The notes: generated by a model not told the origin, from the sequence alone. A DNA stretch of 64,000 bases from Streptomyces albidoflavus (GCF_000719955.1 NZ_JOII01000005.1:124001-188000); one strand, 5' to 3'; counted from the first letter of the stretch, positions 8,188 through 17,125 are shown. Numbers and translations: made by a program.

Positions 8188-9093
8188 TCAGCTCCCCGGC
8201 AGCGGCGCCGCCGCCTCCCCGGTGGCCAGCGGTGCCAGCAGGTCCCCGTACCGCTCCACCCGGGCCGCCGCCTCGTCCGCCTCGATCCGCAGGCCGGGCA
8301 GCCGGTCGTCCTCGCCCCGGGTGGCGACCTCCTCCCAGGTCAGGGGGGCCGAGACGGTGGGGTGCGGGCGGGCGCGCAGGGTGTAGGGGGTGGCGGTGGT
8401 CTTCGAGGCGGAGTTCTGGCTGAAGTCGACGAAGACCTTGCCGCCGCGCAGCCGCTTCGCCATCCGGTGGACCACCAGCTCCGGCGCCGCCTGCCCGGCG
8501 GCGACCGCCAGCTCCTTCGCGTACGCCGTCACCTCGCGCGAGGGGGCGCCGGTCAGCGGGGCCAGCAGGTGGAGCCCCTTCGAGCCGGAGGTCTTGGCGA
8601 AGGCGGTCAGCCCGTCGGCGGCCAGCCGCTCCCGCAGCATCAGCGCCACCTCGCAGCACTCGGCGATCCCGGCCGGCTCGCCGGGGTCGAGGTCCAGGAC
8701 GAGCCGGTCGGCGACGGCCGGGGCCTCGGCCCGCCACTGCGGCGTGTGGAACTCGGTCACCAGGTTGGCCGCCCACATCAGGGACGGCAGGTCGTCCACG
8801 ACCACCTGCCGGGCGCTCGTGGTGTCCCGGGCGGAGCGGGGCACCGTCGCCACCCGCACCCAGTCGGGTGTACCGGGCGGCACGTTCTTGGCGAAGAAGG
8901 TCTCGCCCCCGGCGCCGTCCGGATAGCGCAGGAAGGAGAGCGGCCGGTCCCGCAGGTGCGGCAGGAGGACCGGGGCCACGGAGGCGTAGTAGTGCAGCAC
9001 CTCACCCTTGGTGAAGCCGGTGGCCGGATAGAGGATCTTGTCGAGGTTGCTGAGCGCGAGCCGCCGCCCCTCCACATGGGTGATGGGCGTCAT
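8188..9093 (-). CDS. ligD: LigD polymerase-domain protein (non-homologous end joining)
   Basis: A 301-aa stand-alone primase-polymerase domain of the LigD/AEP type, which fills and edits DNA ends during Ku-dependent repair. Visible motifs are ALSNLDKILYPATGFTKGEVLHYY at the N-terminus, the metal-binding DxD in LVLDLDPGEP, and the SGSKGLHLLAPL nucleotide-binding motif. There is no ligase or phosphoesterase domain, so an ATP-dependent ligase must be encoded elsewhere. The ATG at 9093 is 73 bp from the divergent Ku gene, so both probably share a regulatory region. Confidence 0.93.
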   Translation of the reverse strand: MTPITHVEGRRLALSNLDKILYPATGFTKGEVLHYYASVAPVLLPHLRDRPLSFLRYPDGAGGETFFAKNVPPGTPDWVRVATVPRSARDTTSARQVVVDDLPSLMWAANLVTEFHTPQWRAEAPAVADRLVLDLDPGEPAGIAECCEVALMLRERLAADGLTAFAKTSGSKGLHLLAPLTGAPSREVTAYAKELAVAAGQAAPELVVHRMAKRLRGGKVFVDFSQNSASKTTATPYTLRARPHPTVSAPLTWEEVATRGEDDRLPGLRIEADEAAARVERYGDLLAPLATGEAAAPLPGS

Positions 9094-9166
9094 ACGATGA
9101 GAATCGCACGAAAACACCGCACAATGCCGATACCTCACCAAACCGACCGCCGGGAAGGTGCTCAGC

Positions 9167-10303
9167 GTGCAGTCGATATGGAACGGCGCGATCTCGTTCG
9201 GGCTGGTCAGCATCCCCGTGAAGCTGGCCAACGCCACCGTCAGCCACGCGGTCTCCTTCCGCCAGATCCACACGGAGGACGGCGGCCGCATCCGCTACCG
9301 CAAGGTCTGCGAGCTGGAGGAGAAGGAGGTGCCCTCCTCCGAGATCGGCAAGGGGTTCGAGGACGCGGACGGCTCCATCATCCCGATCACCGAGGAGGAC
9401 CTGGCGAGCCTGCCCCTGCCCACCACCCGCACCATCGACATCGTCGCCTTCGTCGAGTCCGAGCGGATCGACCCGCTCCAGATGGGCAACGCCTACTACC
9501 TCATGGTCAACGGCGCCCCCGCCGCCAAGCCCTACGCCCTCCTGCGCGAGGCCCTGCGGCGCAGCGAGCGGGTGGCCATCGCCAAGTTCGCGCTGCGCGG
9601 GCGGGAGCGGCTGGGCATGCTCCGGGTCGTCGACGACGTGATCGCCATGCACACCCTGCACTGGCCCGACGAGATCCGGTCGCCCGAGGAGGCCGCCCCC
9701 GAGACGGACGTGACCGTGCGCGACGCCGAGCTGGACCTGGCCGACGCCCTGATGGACACCCTCGGCGACGTCGACCTCGACTCGCTCCACGACGACTACC
9801 GCGAGGCGGTCGAGGAGATGGTCACCGCCAAGGTGGAGGGGCGCGAACCGGCACCCGAGAAGGAGCCCGCGCAGGGCGAGGGGACCGTCATCGACCTCAT
9901 GTCCGCCCTGGAGAGCAGCGTCCGCGAGGCGAAGCGCTCGCGGGGCGAGGGGGAGGGCGAGGACGCCGGGAAGAAGGGCGGGGAGAACGGCGGAGAGGGC
10001 GGAGAGAAGGGCAAGGACGCCGAGGTGACCTCGCTCAGCTCACGCCGCAGGACGGGCACCCGGGCCAAATCCTCCACCGGCTCCGGCTCCGGGGCGAAGA
10101 AGAAGTCCGCCCCGGCCAGGAAGAAGGCGGCCGGCGGCTCCGGCTCCGGGAAGTCCGCCGCCTCGTCCTCGCGCGGCAAGAGCGGCTCCGGGCGCTCCTC
10201 CACCGCCAAGAAGACCGCCTCCTCCGGCTCCGGCACCAAGAAGACCGCCTCCTCCCCGACCACCAAGAAGAAGACGGCCTCCGCACGCAAGCGCTCCGCC
10301 TGA
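9167..10303 (+). CDS. ku: Ku protein, DNA double-strand break end binding
   Basis: A 378-aa homodimeric Ku. The core (residues 1-250) contains SIWNGAISFGLVSIPVKL, CELEEKEV, and the central RTIDIVAFVESERIDPLQMGNAYYL region. Beyond the core is a long low-complexity tail of about 120 residues made of Glu/Gly runs and then Lys/Ser/Thr/Gly repeats (GSGTKKTASS-like), much longer than minimal bacterial Ku and probably DNA-binding. GTG 9167 is preferred because GGGAAGG sits at proper spacing; GTG 9158 in the same frame is an alternative. It is divergent from the LigD polymerase gene. Confidence 0.93.
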   Translation: MQSIWNGAISFGLVSIPVKLANATVSHAVSFRQIHTEDGGRIRYRKVCELEEKEVPSSEIGKGFEDADGSIIPITEEDLASLPLPTTRTIDIVAFVESERIDPLQMGNAYYLMVNGAPAAKPYALLREALRRSERVAIAKFALRGRERLGMLRVVDDVIAMHTLHWPDEIRSPEEAAPETDVTVRDAELDLADALMDTLGDVDLDSLHDDYREAVEEMVTAKVEGREPAPEKEPAQGEGTVIDLMSALESSVREAKRSRGEGEGEDAGKKGGENGGEGGEKGKDAEVTSLSSRRRTGTRAKSSTGSGSGAKKKSAPARKKAAGGSGSGKSAASSSRGKSGSGRSSTAKKTASSGSGTKKTASSPTTKKKTASARKRSA

Positions 10304-10326
10304 GCCCGCGCCGGGACGAGGGCTCA
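10301..10326. terminator. Short convergent hairpin after ku
   Basis: TGAGCCC at 10301-10307 pairs with GGGCTCA at 10320-10326. The pair overlaps the end of ku and sits at the 3' end of the convergent methyltransferase gene. The stem is only 7 bp, so this is a weak call. Confidence 0.35.
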
Positions 10327-11118
10327 CGCCCGGCAGAGCGTCACGGTGAACAGCCCGACCCGCTCCCGCCTGCTGCTGACCTCCTTGAACCCGGCCAGCG
10401 CCGCCCAGTCCTCCGCCTGGCCCATGTCCCGGCACTTCATCACCCAGGGCTCGCCGTCCCGGTTGGTCAGCACGCCCGCGATCAGCTCCAGCTGCGGATG
10501 GCGGGTCTGCGTGGTGAAGACCAGCACCCCGTCCTCGGCCAGCAGCCCCCGCAGCCGCTCGATCGACTCCCGCACCTCGGCGTCGTCGAGCAGCAGCTCG
10601 TACAGGCCCGACACCACGATGACGTCCGGCGCCCGCCCCTCGGGCGCCACGGGCGCCAGCGCGTCCCCGGCCTCGTACGTGATGCCGGTCAGTCCGCGCT
10701 CGGCCGCCATCGCCTGGCCCTTGCGCAGCCCGGCCGGGGCCAGGTCGCGGCAGAGGACCCGGAGGCGGCCGGGCGGGGTCTGCTCCACCAGGTCCTGGAG
10801 GTAGCGGCCGGGGCCCGCGGCCACGTCCAGGACGAAGACCTCGCCCTCGCGGCGGCCGATCTCCTCGCGCAGCACCCGGCTCAGCAGCTCACGACGGGCC
10901 CGGATCGCCCGCCAGCCGACGGCGTCCAGGAAGACCCGGTCGATGAGCCGGCCGACGCCGAGGACGCCCCGGGCGCGGTTCTCGTACACGTGGTCCAGCA
11001 TCACGCCGCTGTCGAAACCGAAGCGGTAGCCGATCCGGATGCCACGGCTGGCCCGGCCGACGGTCCGCAGCACGGTCCGCGCCGCCGTCCACTTGAGGGT
11101 CGTCCACACTCTCTTCAT
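10324..11118 (-). CDS. Class I SAM-dependent methyltransferase
   Basis: A 264-aa protein with a Rossmann methyltransferase core. Motif I is VFVLDVAAGPGRYL at about residue 95, an acidic post-I segment is LCRDLAP, and DVIVVSGLYELL fits motif IV. It resembles the Methyltransf_20-type proteins; the substrate is unknown. The N-terminal 60 residues are basic with several hydrophobic stretches but no signal peptide. It converges on ku and shows no functional link to repair. Confidence 0.75.
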   Translation of the reverse strand: MKRVWTTLKWTAARTVLRTVGRASRGIRIGYRFGFDSGVMLDHVYENRARGVLGVGRLIDRVFLDAVGWRAIRARRELLSRVLREEIGRREGEVFVLDVAAGPGRYLQDLVEQTPPGRLRVLCRDLAPAGLRKGQAMAAERGLTGITYEAGDALAPVAPEGRAPDVIVVSGLYELLLDDAEVRESIERLRGLLAEDGVLVFTTQTRHPQLELIAGVLTNRDGEPWVMKCRDMGQAEDWAALAGFKEVSSRRERVGLFTVTLCRA

Positions 11119-11187
11119 GCGCCCCAGCCTCGCCGGGGGCGTGCGGCCGGGGCATCCGCGTAAGTACCTGAGTACCCCGGTGCCGGC

Positions 11188-12075
11188 TCAGCCCCCGCCG
11201 CCGGACCCCGCGGGCTCCGGCGCCCGCTCCGGCTCCTCGGCCGCCGGCTCCGCCGTACGCCGCCCGGGCCGCAGCAGCACCGCCAGCGCCCCCGCGGCGG
11301 CCACCGCGCAGAGCGCCAGCAGCACGGTGCGGTCGGAGACCAGCGCGCCCACCTCGGCGAGCCGCTCCTCCCAGGCGTACTCGGTCTCCAGGTCCACCAC
11401 GGAACCGAGCGAGGCCATGCCGTCGAAGACCAGGAAGGCCACCCCGGTCAGGACGAAGAGCAGCCCGCCCGCCGCCGAGGTGGAGTGCACGGTCAGCGGT
11501 CCCAGCCGCACCGCCCGGCCGCGCAGCCACCGCCGGCGGCCCAGCTCGAAGCGGTCCCAGGCCAGCGCCAGCAGGAAGAGCGGCACCGCCATCCCCAGCG
11601 CGTACACCGCCAGCAGCAGGGCGCCGCGGACCGGGTCGCCGCCCACCGCCGAGACGGTCAGCACCGAGCCGAGGATCGGCCCGGCGCAGAACCCGGCGAG
11701 CCCGTAGACCGCGCCGAGCGCCGCCACCGACAGGGCCGAGCCGTCACGGCGTGCCCCGGCCGCCCGCTGCATCCGGCGTGAGCCGAAGCCCAGCCCCAGG
11801 ATCTGGGCCAGCCCCAGCGCCACCAGCGTCCACCCGCCGACGGCCACCAGCACCTCGCGGTGGCCGGTCAGCAGCCGCCCCGCCAGCGCCCCGGCCGCGC
11901 CGAGCGGCACCAGGGTGGCGCAGAGCCCCGCGTAGAAGAACAGGGTGCGCAGGAGCAGCCGGGTCGGGCCGGCGAAGGAGTAGGCGAAGAAGGCGGGCAG
12001 CAGCAGGGCGCCGCACGGGCTGAGCAGGGCCAGCAGTCCGCCGAGGAAGGCCATCAGCAGCCCGGCCTCGGTCAC
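11188..12075 (-). CDS. CcdA/DsbD-like thiol-disulfide membrane transporter
   Basis: A 295-aa polytopic membrane protein with about 7-8 hydrophobic segments. The N-terminal MAFLGGLLALLSPCGALLLPAFFAYSF carries the Ser-Pro-Cys of CcdA-type electron carriers, and the second Cys lies in GLAGFCAGPILGSVL. Such proteins pass electrons from cytoplasmic thioredoxin to extracytoplasmic thiol proteins. Its GTG start overlaps the stop of the upstream DsbA-like gene by four bases. The Pro/Glu/Ala-rich C-terminal tail is probably extracytoplasmic or cytoplasmic linker. Confidence 0.88.
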   Translation of the reverse strand: MTEAGLLMAFLGGLLALLSPCGALLLPAFFAYSFAGPTRLLLRTLFFYAGLCATLVPLGAAGALAGRLLTGHREVLVAVGGWTLVALGLAQILGLGFGSRRMQRAAGARRDGSALSVAALGAVYGLAGFCAGPILGSVLTVSAVGGDPVRGALLLAVYALGMAVPLFLLALAWDRFELGRRRWLRGRAVRLGPLTVHSTSAAGGLLFVLTGVAFLVFDGMASLGSVVDLETEYAWEERLAEVGALVSDRTVLLALCAVAAAGALAVLLRPGRRTAEPAAEEPERAPEPAGSGGGG

Positions 12076-12875
12076 TTGGCGCCGTCCTCGGCGTCGGGCC
12101 CGGCGGCCTCGCTGTTGCTCCGGGCGTCCGCCTCGGCCGCCTCGACGGCCTCGGTGAAGGTGGAGCCGGGCTGGGCGCCGAGGATGGGTTCGCCGTTGAC
12201 GAGGAAGGCGGGCGTGCTGCTGACGCCGAGCCCCGAGCCCTCCTGCTGGTCCCGTTCGAGGGCGGCCCGCCCCTCGGCCCCGCCGAGGTCCTTGCGGAAC
12301 TGCTCCAGGTCGCCGACGCCGGCCTTCTCCGCCATGTCCACCACGGCCTTCTCGGAGAAGGCGCCGGAGTTCCGCTTGCGCGGCTCGGCGTAGGCCAGGT
12401 CGTGGAACTCCCAGAACTTGCCCTGCTGCCCGGCGGCCCAGGCGGCCAGCGCGGCCCGCTCCGACTCCTCCCCGAAGAGCGGGAAGTTGCGCCACTCGAT
12501 GCGCAGCACGCCCTCCTCGACCTGCTCGCGCAGGAGCGCCGGCTTGGTCTCGCGTGCGAACCGGCCGCAGTACGGGCACTGGAAGTCGGAGTACTCGATC
12601 ATCACCACCGGCGCGTCCACGTCCCCCACCGCCATCGGGTCGCCCTTCTCCCGCCGGGCCAGCCGCAGCAGCGCCTCGTCCCGCTCCTCGGGGCCCGCGC
12701 TCGCCTCGGTCGCGGTCTGCTCCGCGCGTGCCCGCTCCCGGTCGCGGCTGCCGTCGAGGGTGAGCGCGAAGGTCCCGCCGACCAGCGCGGCGACCAGCAC
12801 CAGCGCGGCGACGACCTTGCGGCGGCGGTGCCGGGAACCGGACGGGGGACGGGCGGCGGGCGGCGCGGAGGTCAT
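12072..12875 (-). CDS. Membrane-anchored DsbA-like thioredoxin-fold oxidoreductase
   Basis: A 267-aa protein with a basic start and a membrane anchor or signal (KVVAALVLVAALVGGTFALTL). A DsbA-type domain follows with active site CPYC in EYSDFQCPYCGRFA, a helical insertion, and the cis-Pro loop SSTPAFLVNG. It is likely to form or isomerise disulfides outside the cell. The overlapping CcdA-like gene would recycle it, a standard pair. The ATG at 12875 has AGGAGC upstream. Confidence 0.9.
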   Translation of the reverse strand: MTSAPPAARPPSGSRHRRRKVVAALVLVAALVGGTFALTLDGSRDRERARAEQTATEASAGPEERDEALLRLARREKGDPMAVGDVDAPVVMIEYSDFQCPYCGRFARETKPALLREQVEEGVLRIEWRNFPLFGEESERAALAAWAAGQQGKFWEFHDLAYAEPRKRNSGAFSEKAVVDMAEKAGVGDLEQFRKDLGGAEGRAALERDQQEGSGLGVSSTPAFLVNGEPILGAQPGSTFTEAVEAAEADARSNSEAAGPDAEDGAK

Positions 12876-13382
12876 GGCGCGGGGCTCCTGGCTCGGTCGG
12901 CTCGGTGGTGCGGGGCGCCGGAGCCGACCCGGGCCGGGCCCGGAGGCGTGCGGCCCGGCCTGCCCGCGCCCACGATAGGACACCCCCGCCGCGCGGCCCG
13001 GGGCGACACCGGCGCGCCGCCGCACGAGGCAGGGGGAGGTGGGCCGGAGGGGTGACGTATCGCACAGCGCGGGGTGAGGGGGCGTCAGGGGCGCGTCAAG
13101 AAAGAGAGGGAGGGATGTCACGCCCACCGGGTGGCGGAGCGGCGGGGCCGGTGTGCGAAGGTGGCCCGGAAGCGGTGCTTCCCGGCCGGAATGAGCAGTT
13201 CCCGGTGGCGGAGTCGCGTATCGCACAGAGAAGTTCCGTGCAGACGCGCATGCATGGGTCCGCCGGGGGAAGGCGCCGTTATCGAACAGTGATGCAAGGT
13301 TGCTGGTTTGGGGGCATGTTGACCGGGCACACGGGTCGCAGACTCACCGGCGACCAGCCGCGCACGATATTGGAGGGGACTG
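12876..13382. promoter_or_regulatory. Divergent intergenic region between the dsbA-like and sigma factor genes
   Basis: About 500 bp without a credible gene. It must hold the promoters of both divergent transcripts. The 12-mer CGTATCGCACAG occurs twice, at 13056-13067 and 13217-13228, 161 bp apart in the same orientation, and is a candidate regulatory site. The sigma gene ribosome-binding site (GGAGGGGACTG) lies at its right end. Confidence 0.5.
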
Positions 13383-14288
13383 ATGACGGCGATGTCCGCA
13401 CAGACTGAAGCGGGACGACAGGTCAAGGGGACCCAGGCCGCCCCGGCCGGCGGTCCCGCCGCGGCCGCGGACCTGCCCTGGGTGGAGGACGGCGGCAAGA
13501 TCGCCCCCCAGGACGCCCGGGACCTGTCGAAGATCTTCTTCGACCGTCTCCAGACGCTGGAGGAGGGTACGCCCGAGCACCAGTACGCTCGTAACACCCT
13601 CATCGAGATGAACCTCTCCCTGGTCCGCTACGCCGCCGGGCGCTTCCGGCACCGCGGCCCGGGCGAGATGGAGGACATCGTCCAGGTCGGCACGATCGGT
13701 CTGATCAAGGCGATCGACCGGTTCGACCTCTCCCGCGAGGTGGAGTTCACCACCTTCGCCGTGCCGTACATCGTCGGCGAGATCAAGCGGTTCTTCCGCG
13801 ACACCAGCTGGGCCGTGCACGTCCCGCGCCGGCTCCAGGAGCTGCGCGTCGACATGGCCAAGGCCAAGGAGTCGCTCGCCGCCGAGCTGGACCGCGAGCC
13901 CACCGTCAAGGAGCTCGCCGCCAAGCTGGAGCGGACCGAGGAGGAGGTCGTCGAGGGCCTCGTGGCCGCCAACGGCTACACCGCCGGTTCGCTCGACGTC
14001 CCCACCGAGTCCGGCGACGACAACCGCGCCGGCGGCAGCCCCCGCTCGCTCGCCGACACCCTCGGCGCCCCCGACCCCGCCCAGGAACTGGTCGAGGACC
14101 TGCACGCCCTCGCCCCGCTCCTGGAGACCCTCGACGAGCGTGAACGGCGCATCGTGGAAATGCGGTTCGGCCAGGAGCTGACCCAGTCGCAGATCGGCGC
14201 CGAGCTCGGAATCTCCCAGATGCACGTCTCCCGGCTGCTGTCGCGCATCCTCACCCGGCTGCGTTCGGGGATGCTCGCCGAGGAGTGA
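13383..14288 (+). CDS. SigB/SigF/SigG subfamily RNA polymerase sigma factor
   Basis: A 301-aa group 3 sigma factor. Region 2 includes IEMNLSLVRYAAGRFRHRG, MEDIVQVGTIGLIKAIDRFDLSREVEFTTFAVPYIVGEIKRFFRD, and the WAVHVPRRLQEL motif diagnostic of the SigB/SigF family. Region 3 is ELDREPTVKELAAKLERTEEEV, and region 4 has the HTH TQSQIGAELGISQMHVSRLLSRIL. These factors direct stress and sporulation genes and are held by anti-sigma kinases; no cognate anti-sigma gene is adjacent. Streptomyces has many paralogues, so I do not assign a letter. The start ATG follows a GGAGG site. Confidence 0.93.
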   Translation: MTAMSAQTEAGRQVKGTQAAPAGGPAAAADLPWVEDGGKIAPQDARDLSKIFFDRLQTLEEGTPEHQYARNTLIEMNLSLVRYAAGRFRHRGPGEMEDIVQVGTIGLIKAIDRFDLSREVEFTTFAVPYIVGEIKRFFRDTSWAVHVPRRLQELRVDMAKAKESLAAELDREPTVKELAAKLERTEEEVVEGLVAANGYTAGSLDVPTESGDDNRAGGSPRSLADTLGAPDPAQELVEDLHALAPLLETLDERERRIVEMRFGQELTQSQIGAELGISQMHVSRLLSRILTRLRSGMLAEE

Positions 14289-14363
14289 GCGGGCCCCACC
14301 CAGTACGGTGGGCGACTGCACAGCCGCTCGTCGGCACGACCGCACAAGGGAAGATCCACCGAA

Positions 14364-14849
14364 GTGTCACCGAATCCTCCGATCTACGACCAGCTGGTAC
14401 GCGAGCACGGCGACGTCCTCACCGAGACGCGTCGAGTTGCCGACCAGGCCCGTCTGGAGGCTCAGAGCGCCCTCGACTGGAGCAGCATCCTCCCGCCGCG
14501 GCGCCCCGAGCAGCAGCGTCCCCCGCAGGGGCCCGGGCCGCAGGGCCCCGGCGCCTCCGGCCCCGGCCGGCCGGCCGCCGGAATGCCCGCCCCCCGGCGT
14601 GCGCCCGGCGCCCCCGAGGGGCAGCAGCAGGGCCCCGGCCCGCAGCAGCGTCCCGCAGGCCCCGCCTCCGCGCAGGGGCTCGCCGCCGTACAGAACGGCG
14701 GCCCGCAGGCCCCGGCCGGCCCGCGCCCCGCGCAGGGTCCTCCGGCGCCGCAGGGCTTCGCGCCCCGGCAGGGCGGCCCGGCCGCCCCGCAGAACGGCGC
14801 GCCCCGCGAGGAGGGGCAGCCCGAGCCGGGCGAGGAGGCCCGCGCCTGA
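14364..14849 (+). CDS. Pro/Gly/Gln-rich low-complexity protein
   Basis: A 161-aa protein of unknown function. The first 45 residues (VSPNPPIYDQLVREHGDVLTETRRVADQARLEAQSALDW) look helical and ordered. The rest is a disordered chain of Pro, Gly, Gln and Ala (repeats such as GPGPQGPG, GPQAPAGPRP). The GTG lies 75 bp after the sigma factor stop in the same direction, so cotranscription is possible. The ordered N-terminus suggests a real gene rather than a chance frame; a strong terminator follows. Confidence 0.7.
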   Translation: MSPNPPIYDQLVREHGDVLTETRRVADQARLEAQSALDWSSILPPRRPEQQRPPQGPGPQGPGASGPGRPAAGMPAPRRAPGAPEGQQQGPGPQQRPAGPASAQGLAAVQNGGPQAPAGPRPAQGPPAPQGFAPRQGGPAAPQNGAPREEGQPEPGEEARA

Positions 14850-14880
14850 GCGGACCTCCACGGGTCGGCCCGTGACACTC

Positions 14881-14929
14881 CGAGCGCCCCGGCTCCCCCT
14901 GTTCCGCCAGGTGGGGGCCGGGGCGCTCG
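14881..14929 (+). terminator. Strong GC hairpin after the low-complexity gene
   Basis: The arms CGAGCGCCCCGGCTCCCCC (14881-14899) and 14913-14929 pair over about 17 bp with a two-base bulge and a 13-base loop. An outer CACTCC/GGAGTG pair extends the structure. Confidence 0.75.
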
Positions 14930-15054
14930 GCCGTGCGGAGTGTCCGGCAGCCCCGCGGATTGGTCCGGTTTACCGCTCATATGTACGGGTACACCGTGGG
15001 GCAGGTGTGGAGTGAGAGGCACCGGTCACGCAGCGAACGCGACCGGTCGCCCAC

Positions 15055-15100
15055 AGCCGTACAGCCGTACAGCTGCCGTACAGCTCTACGGCGGGAACCG
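15055..15100. repeat. Short CGTACAGC direct repeats upstream of the aldehyde dehydrogenase
   Basis: Four near-copies of CGTACAGC(C/T) occur just before the dehydrogenase start (ACAGCCGT, ACAGCCGT, ACAGCTGCCGT, ACAGCTCT within 15052-15090). They are a candidate regulator site in a 280-bp intergenic region. Confidence 0.4.
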
Positions 15101-15131
15101 CGCCCGACCCTTCAGCCGACGCGAGGTCACC

Positions 15132-16547
15132 ATGACGGAGCAGAGCAAGAGCACGTTCGCCACCATCAACCCGGCCACCGGGAGGACGGTCGCGGAGTTC
15201 CCGCAGATCGAGGGCAAGGAGGTGGACGTCCGTGTGCAAGCGGCCCACCTGGCCTTCGGCGAGTGGCGTGCGCGCACCGTCGAGGACCGCGCGGCGGCCG
15301 TCGGACGCGCCGGCGAGCTGCTGCTGGAGCGCAAGGAGGCGCTCGCCCAGATCGTCACCGAGGAGATGGGCAAGCTGATCTCCGAGGCCCGCGGCGAGGT
15401 CGACCTGGCCGCCTCGATCCTCACGTACTACGCGAAGCACGGACCCGAGTTCGCCGCCCCCGAGCCGCTGGACGTCGAGGAGGGTGAGGCGTACCTGGTC
15501 AGCGAGCCGCTGGGGGTGCTGCTCGGGGTGATGCCGTGGAACTTCCCGCTCTACCAGGTGGTCCGCTTCGCCGGGCCCAACCTCGTCCTCGGCAACACCG
15601 TCCTGGTCAAGCACGCCGGGATCTGCGCCCAGTCCGCGCTGGCCCTGGAGAAGATCTTCCAGGACGCCGGACTGCCGCCCGGCGCGTACACCAACCTTTT
15701 CGTCGGCCACGACGAGGTCTCGCGCATCATCGACAGCCGCCTCGTGCGCGGCTCCTCGCTCACCGGCAGCGAGGGCGCGGGCGCCAAGGTCGCCGAGCGC
15801 GCCGGGAGCAACCTCAAGCCCAGCCTCCTGGAACTGGGCGGCAGCGACGTCTTCCTCGTCCTCGACGGGGAGAACCTGGAGCACACGGTCAAGGCCGCCG
15901 CCGCGGGCCGCCTCGCCAACACCGGCCAGAGCTGCGTCGCCGCCAAGCGCTTCATCGTCCTCGACGCCCACTACGACGCCTTCCTCGACGGCCTGAAGTC
16001 CGCCTTCGGCCGCCTCGTCCCCGGCGACCCGGCCGACGAGTCGACCACGCTCGGCCCGCTCTCCTCCGAGGGCGCCGCCGAGACCCTGGTCGAGCAGATC
16101 GAGGAGACCGTCCGCCAGGGCGCCGAACTGGTCATGGGCGGCAAGCGTGTCGACCGCCCCGGCGCCTACGTCGAGCCGACCATCCTCACCGGCGTCGAGC
16201 CCGGCATGCGCGCCTACGCCGAGGAACTCTTCGGCCCCGCCGCCGTCGTGTACCGCGTCGCCGACGAGGACGAGGCCGTCGCCCTGGCCAACGACAGCGA
16301 GTACGGCCTGGGCGGCACCGTCTTCTGCGCCGACACCGACCGGGCCCGCCGCGTCGCCGAACGCATCGAGACCGGCATGGTCTGGATCAACCATCCGACC
16401 TCCACCCAGGCCGACCTCCCCTTCGGCGGCATCAAGCGCTCCGGCTACGGCCGCGAACTCGGCCACCTCGGCATGCGCGAGTTCGTCAACAAGAAGCTCG
16501 TCCGCGTCCTCCCTCCGGGGACGGAACTGCACGGCATCGCGGGCTGA
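15132..16547 (+). CDS. NAD(P)-dependent aldehyde dehydrogenase, succinate-semialdehyde dehydrogenase type
   Basis: A 471-aa soluble aldehyde dehydrogenase. Visible family motifs are the [11 protein letters not shown] oxyanion Asn, the SLLELGGSD general-base Glu, the catalytic Cys in [14 protein letters not shown], and the C-terminal [13 protein letters not shown] and [13 protein letters not shown] motifs. It most resembles succinate-semialdehyde dehydrogenases, which oxidise succinate semialdehyde to succinate, but substrate is inferred from similarity only. The ATG at 15132 starts the conserved TINPATG region. It is monocistronic, bounded by hairpins on both sides. Confidence 0.88.
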   Translation: MTEQSKSTFATINPATGRTVAEFPQIEGKEVDVRVQAAHLAFGEWRARTVEDRAAAVGRAGELLLERKEALAQIVTEEMGKLISEARGEVDLAASILTYYAKHGPEFAAPEPLDVEEGEAYLVSEPLGVLLGVMPWNFPLYQVVRFAGPNLVLGNTVLVKHAGICAQSALALEKIFQDAGLPPGAYTNLFVGHDEVSRIIDSRLVRGSSLTGSEGAGAKVAERAGSNLKPSLLELGGSDVFLVLDGENLEHTVKAAAAGRLANTGQSCVAAKRFIVLDAHYDAFLDGLKSAFGRLVPGDPADESTTLGPLSSEGAAETLVEQIEETVRQGAELVMGGKRVDRPGAYVEPTILTGVEPGMRAYAEELFGPAAVVYRVADEDEAVALANDSEYGLGGTVFCADTDRARRVAERIETGMVWINHPTSTQADLPFGGIKRSGYGRELGHLGMREFVNKKLVRVLPPGTELHGIAG

Positions 16548-16573
16548 CCGCCCGCTCCGCCCATGCGCGGACG

Positions 16574-16606
16574 ACGCCGCCCCTCCCGTACGGAGGGAGC
16601 GGCGCC
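16574..16606 (+). terminator. Hairpin between convergent dehydrogenase and PG-binding genes
   Basis: GCCGCCCCTCCC pairs imperfectly with GGAGGGAGCGGC around a GTAC loop shortly after the dehydrogenase stop. It probably serves the plus strand. Confidence 0.5.
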
Positions 16607-16630
16607 GCCCGCATGTGCGGTCCGGCCTCA

Positions 16631-16662
16631 CGGGGTCACGGGGTCACGGGGTCACGGGGTCA
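16631..16662. repeat. Four exact copies of an 8-bp unit spanning a stop codon
   Basis: CGGGGTCA occurs four times in a row (GTGACCCC on the gene strand). The third unit contains the stop codon of the minus-strand PG-binding gene, and the fourth unit encodes its last residues VTP. Confidence 0.95.
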
Positions 16663-17125
16663 CGTAGATGTTCCCGCAGAACCGCTGGCCGCCGCCCTGG
16701 AAATCCCAGTTCATCGACCGCTGGGTCTGGAGCCCGTAGACCCCGTCCTGGGCGATCCCCGCCGCCCGCTGCACCGCGAGGACACCGGCCCGGGTGCGCT
16801 CGCCGTAGATGCCGTCGACGCCGCCCGCACCCAGGTTCACCTTGTGGCAGCGGGCCAGCGCGTGCTGGAGCGCCTTGACGGCGCTGCCCGACGAACCGGG
16901 GCCGAGCAGGCAGTTGACCGAACCGCCGGAGCTGACCGGCAGCGAGGCGGCCGGCGTGCCCCAGTACACCTTCTTGGTCTTGGTGCAGCTCGCCGCCGCC
17001 ACCCCGAGCCCTTCCTGTTCCTGCTCCCCGGCGGCCGCGACCGCCGGTCCGGCGGCCGTCGCCGCCCCCGCCAGCAGCAGCGCCGACACCCCCGCCACCG
17101 CCCAACCCCGTACGCGCCTGGTCAT
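16652..17125 (-). CDS. Secreted peptidoglycan-binding-domain protein, first of three
   Basis: A 157-aa exported protein. A signal peptide (GWAVAGVSALLLAGAATAAGPAVAA) precedes a Cys-containing linker and a PG_binding_1-like domain (GSSGSAVKALQHALARCHKV...GGVDGIYGERTRAGVLAVQRAAGIAQDGVYG). Four Cys in the mature part could form two disulfides. It likely binds cell-wall peptide or glycan non-catalytically; no enzymatic domain is visible. The ATG at 17125 has GGGGAG upstream; an upstream in-frame start would add about 12 residues. Its stop lies in an 8-bp repeat tract. Confidence 0.82.
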   Translation of the reverse strand: MTRRVRGWAVAGVSALLLAGAATAAGPAVAAAGEQEQEGLGVAAASCTKTKKVYWGTPAASLPVSSGGSVNCLLGPGSSGSAVKALQHALARCHKVNLGAGGVDGIYGERTRAGVLAVQRAAGIAQDGVYGLQTQRSMNWDFQGGGQRFCGNIYVTP

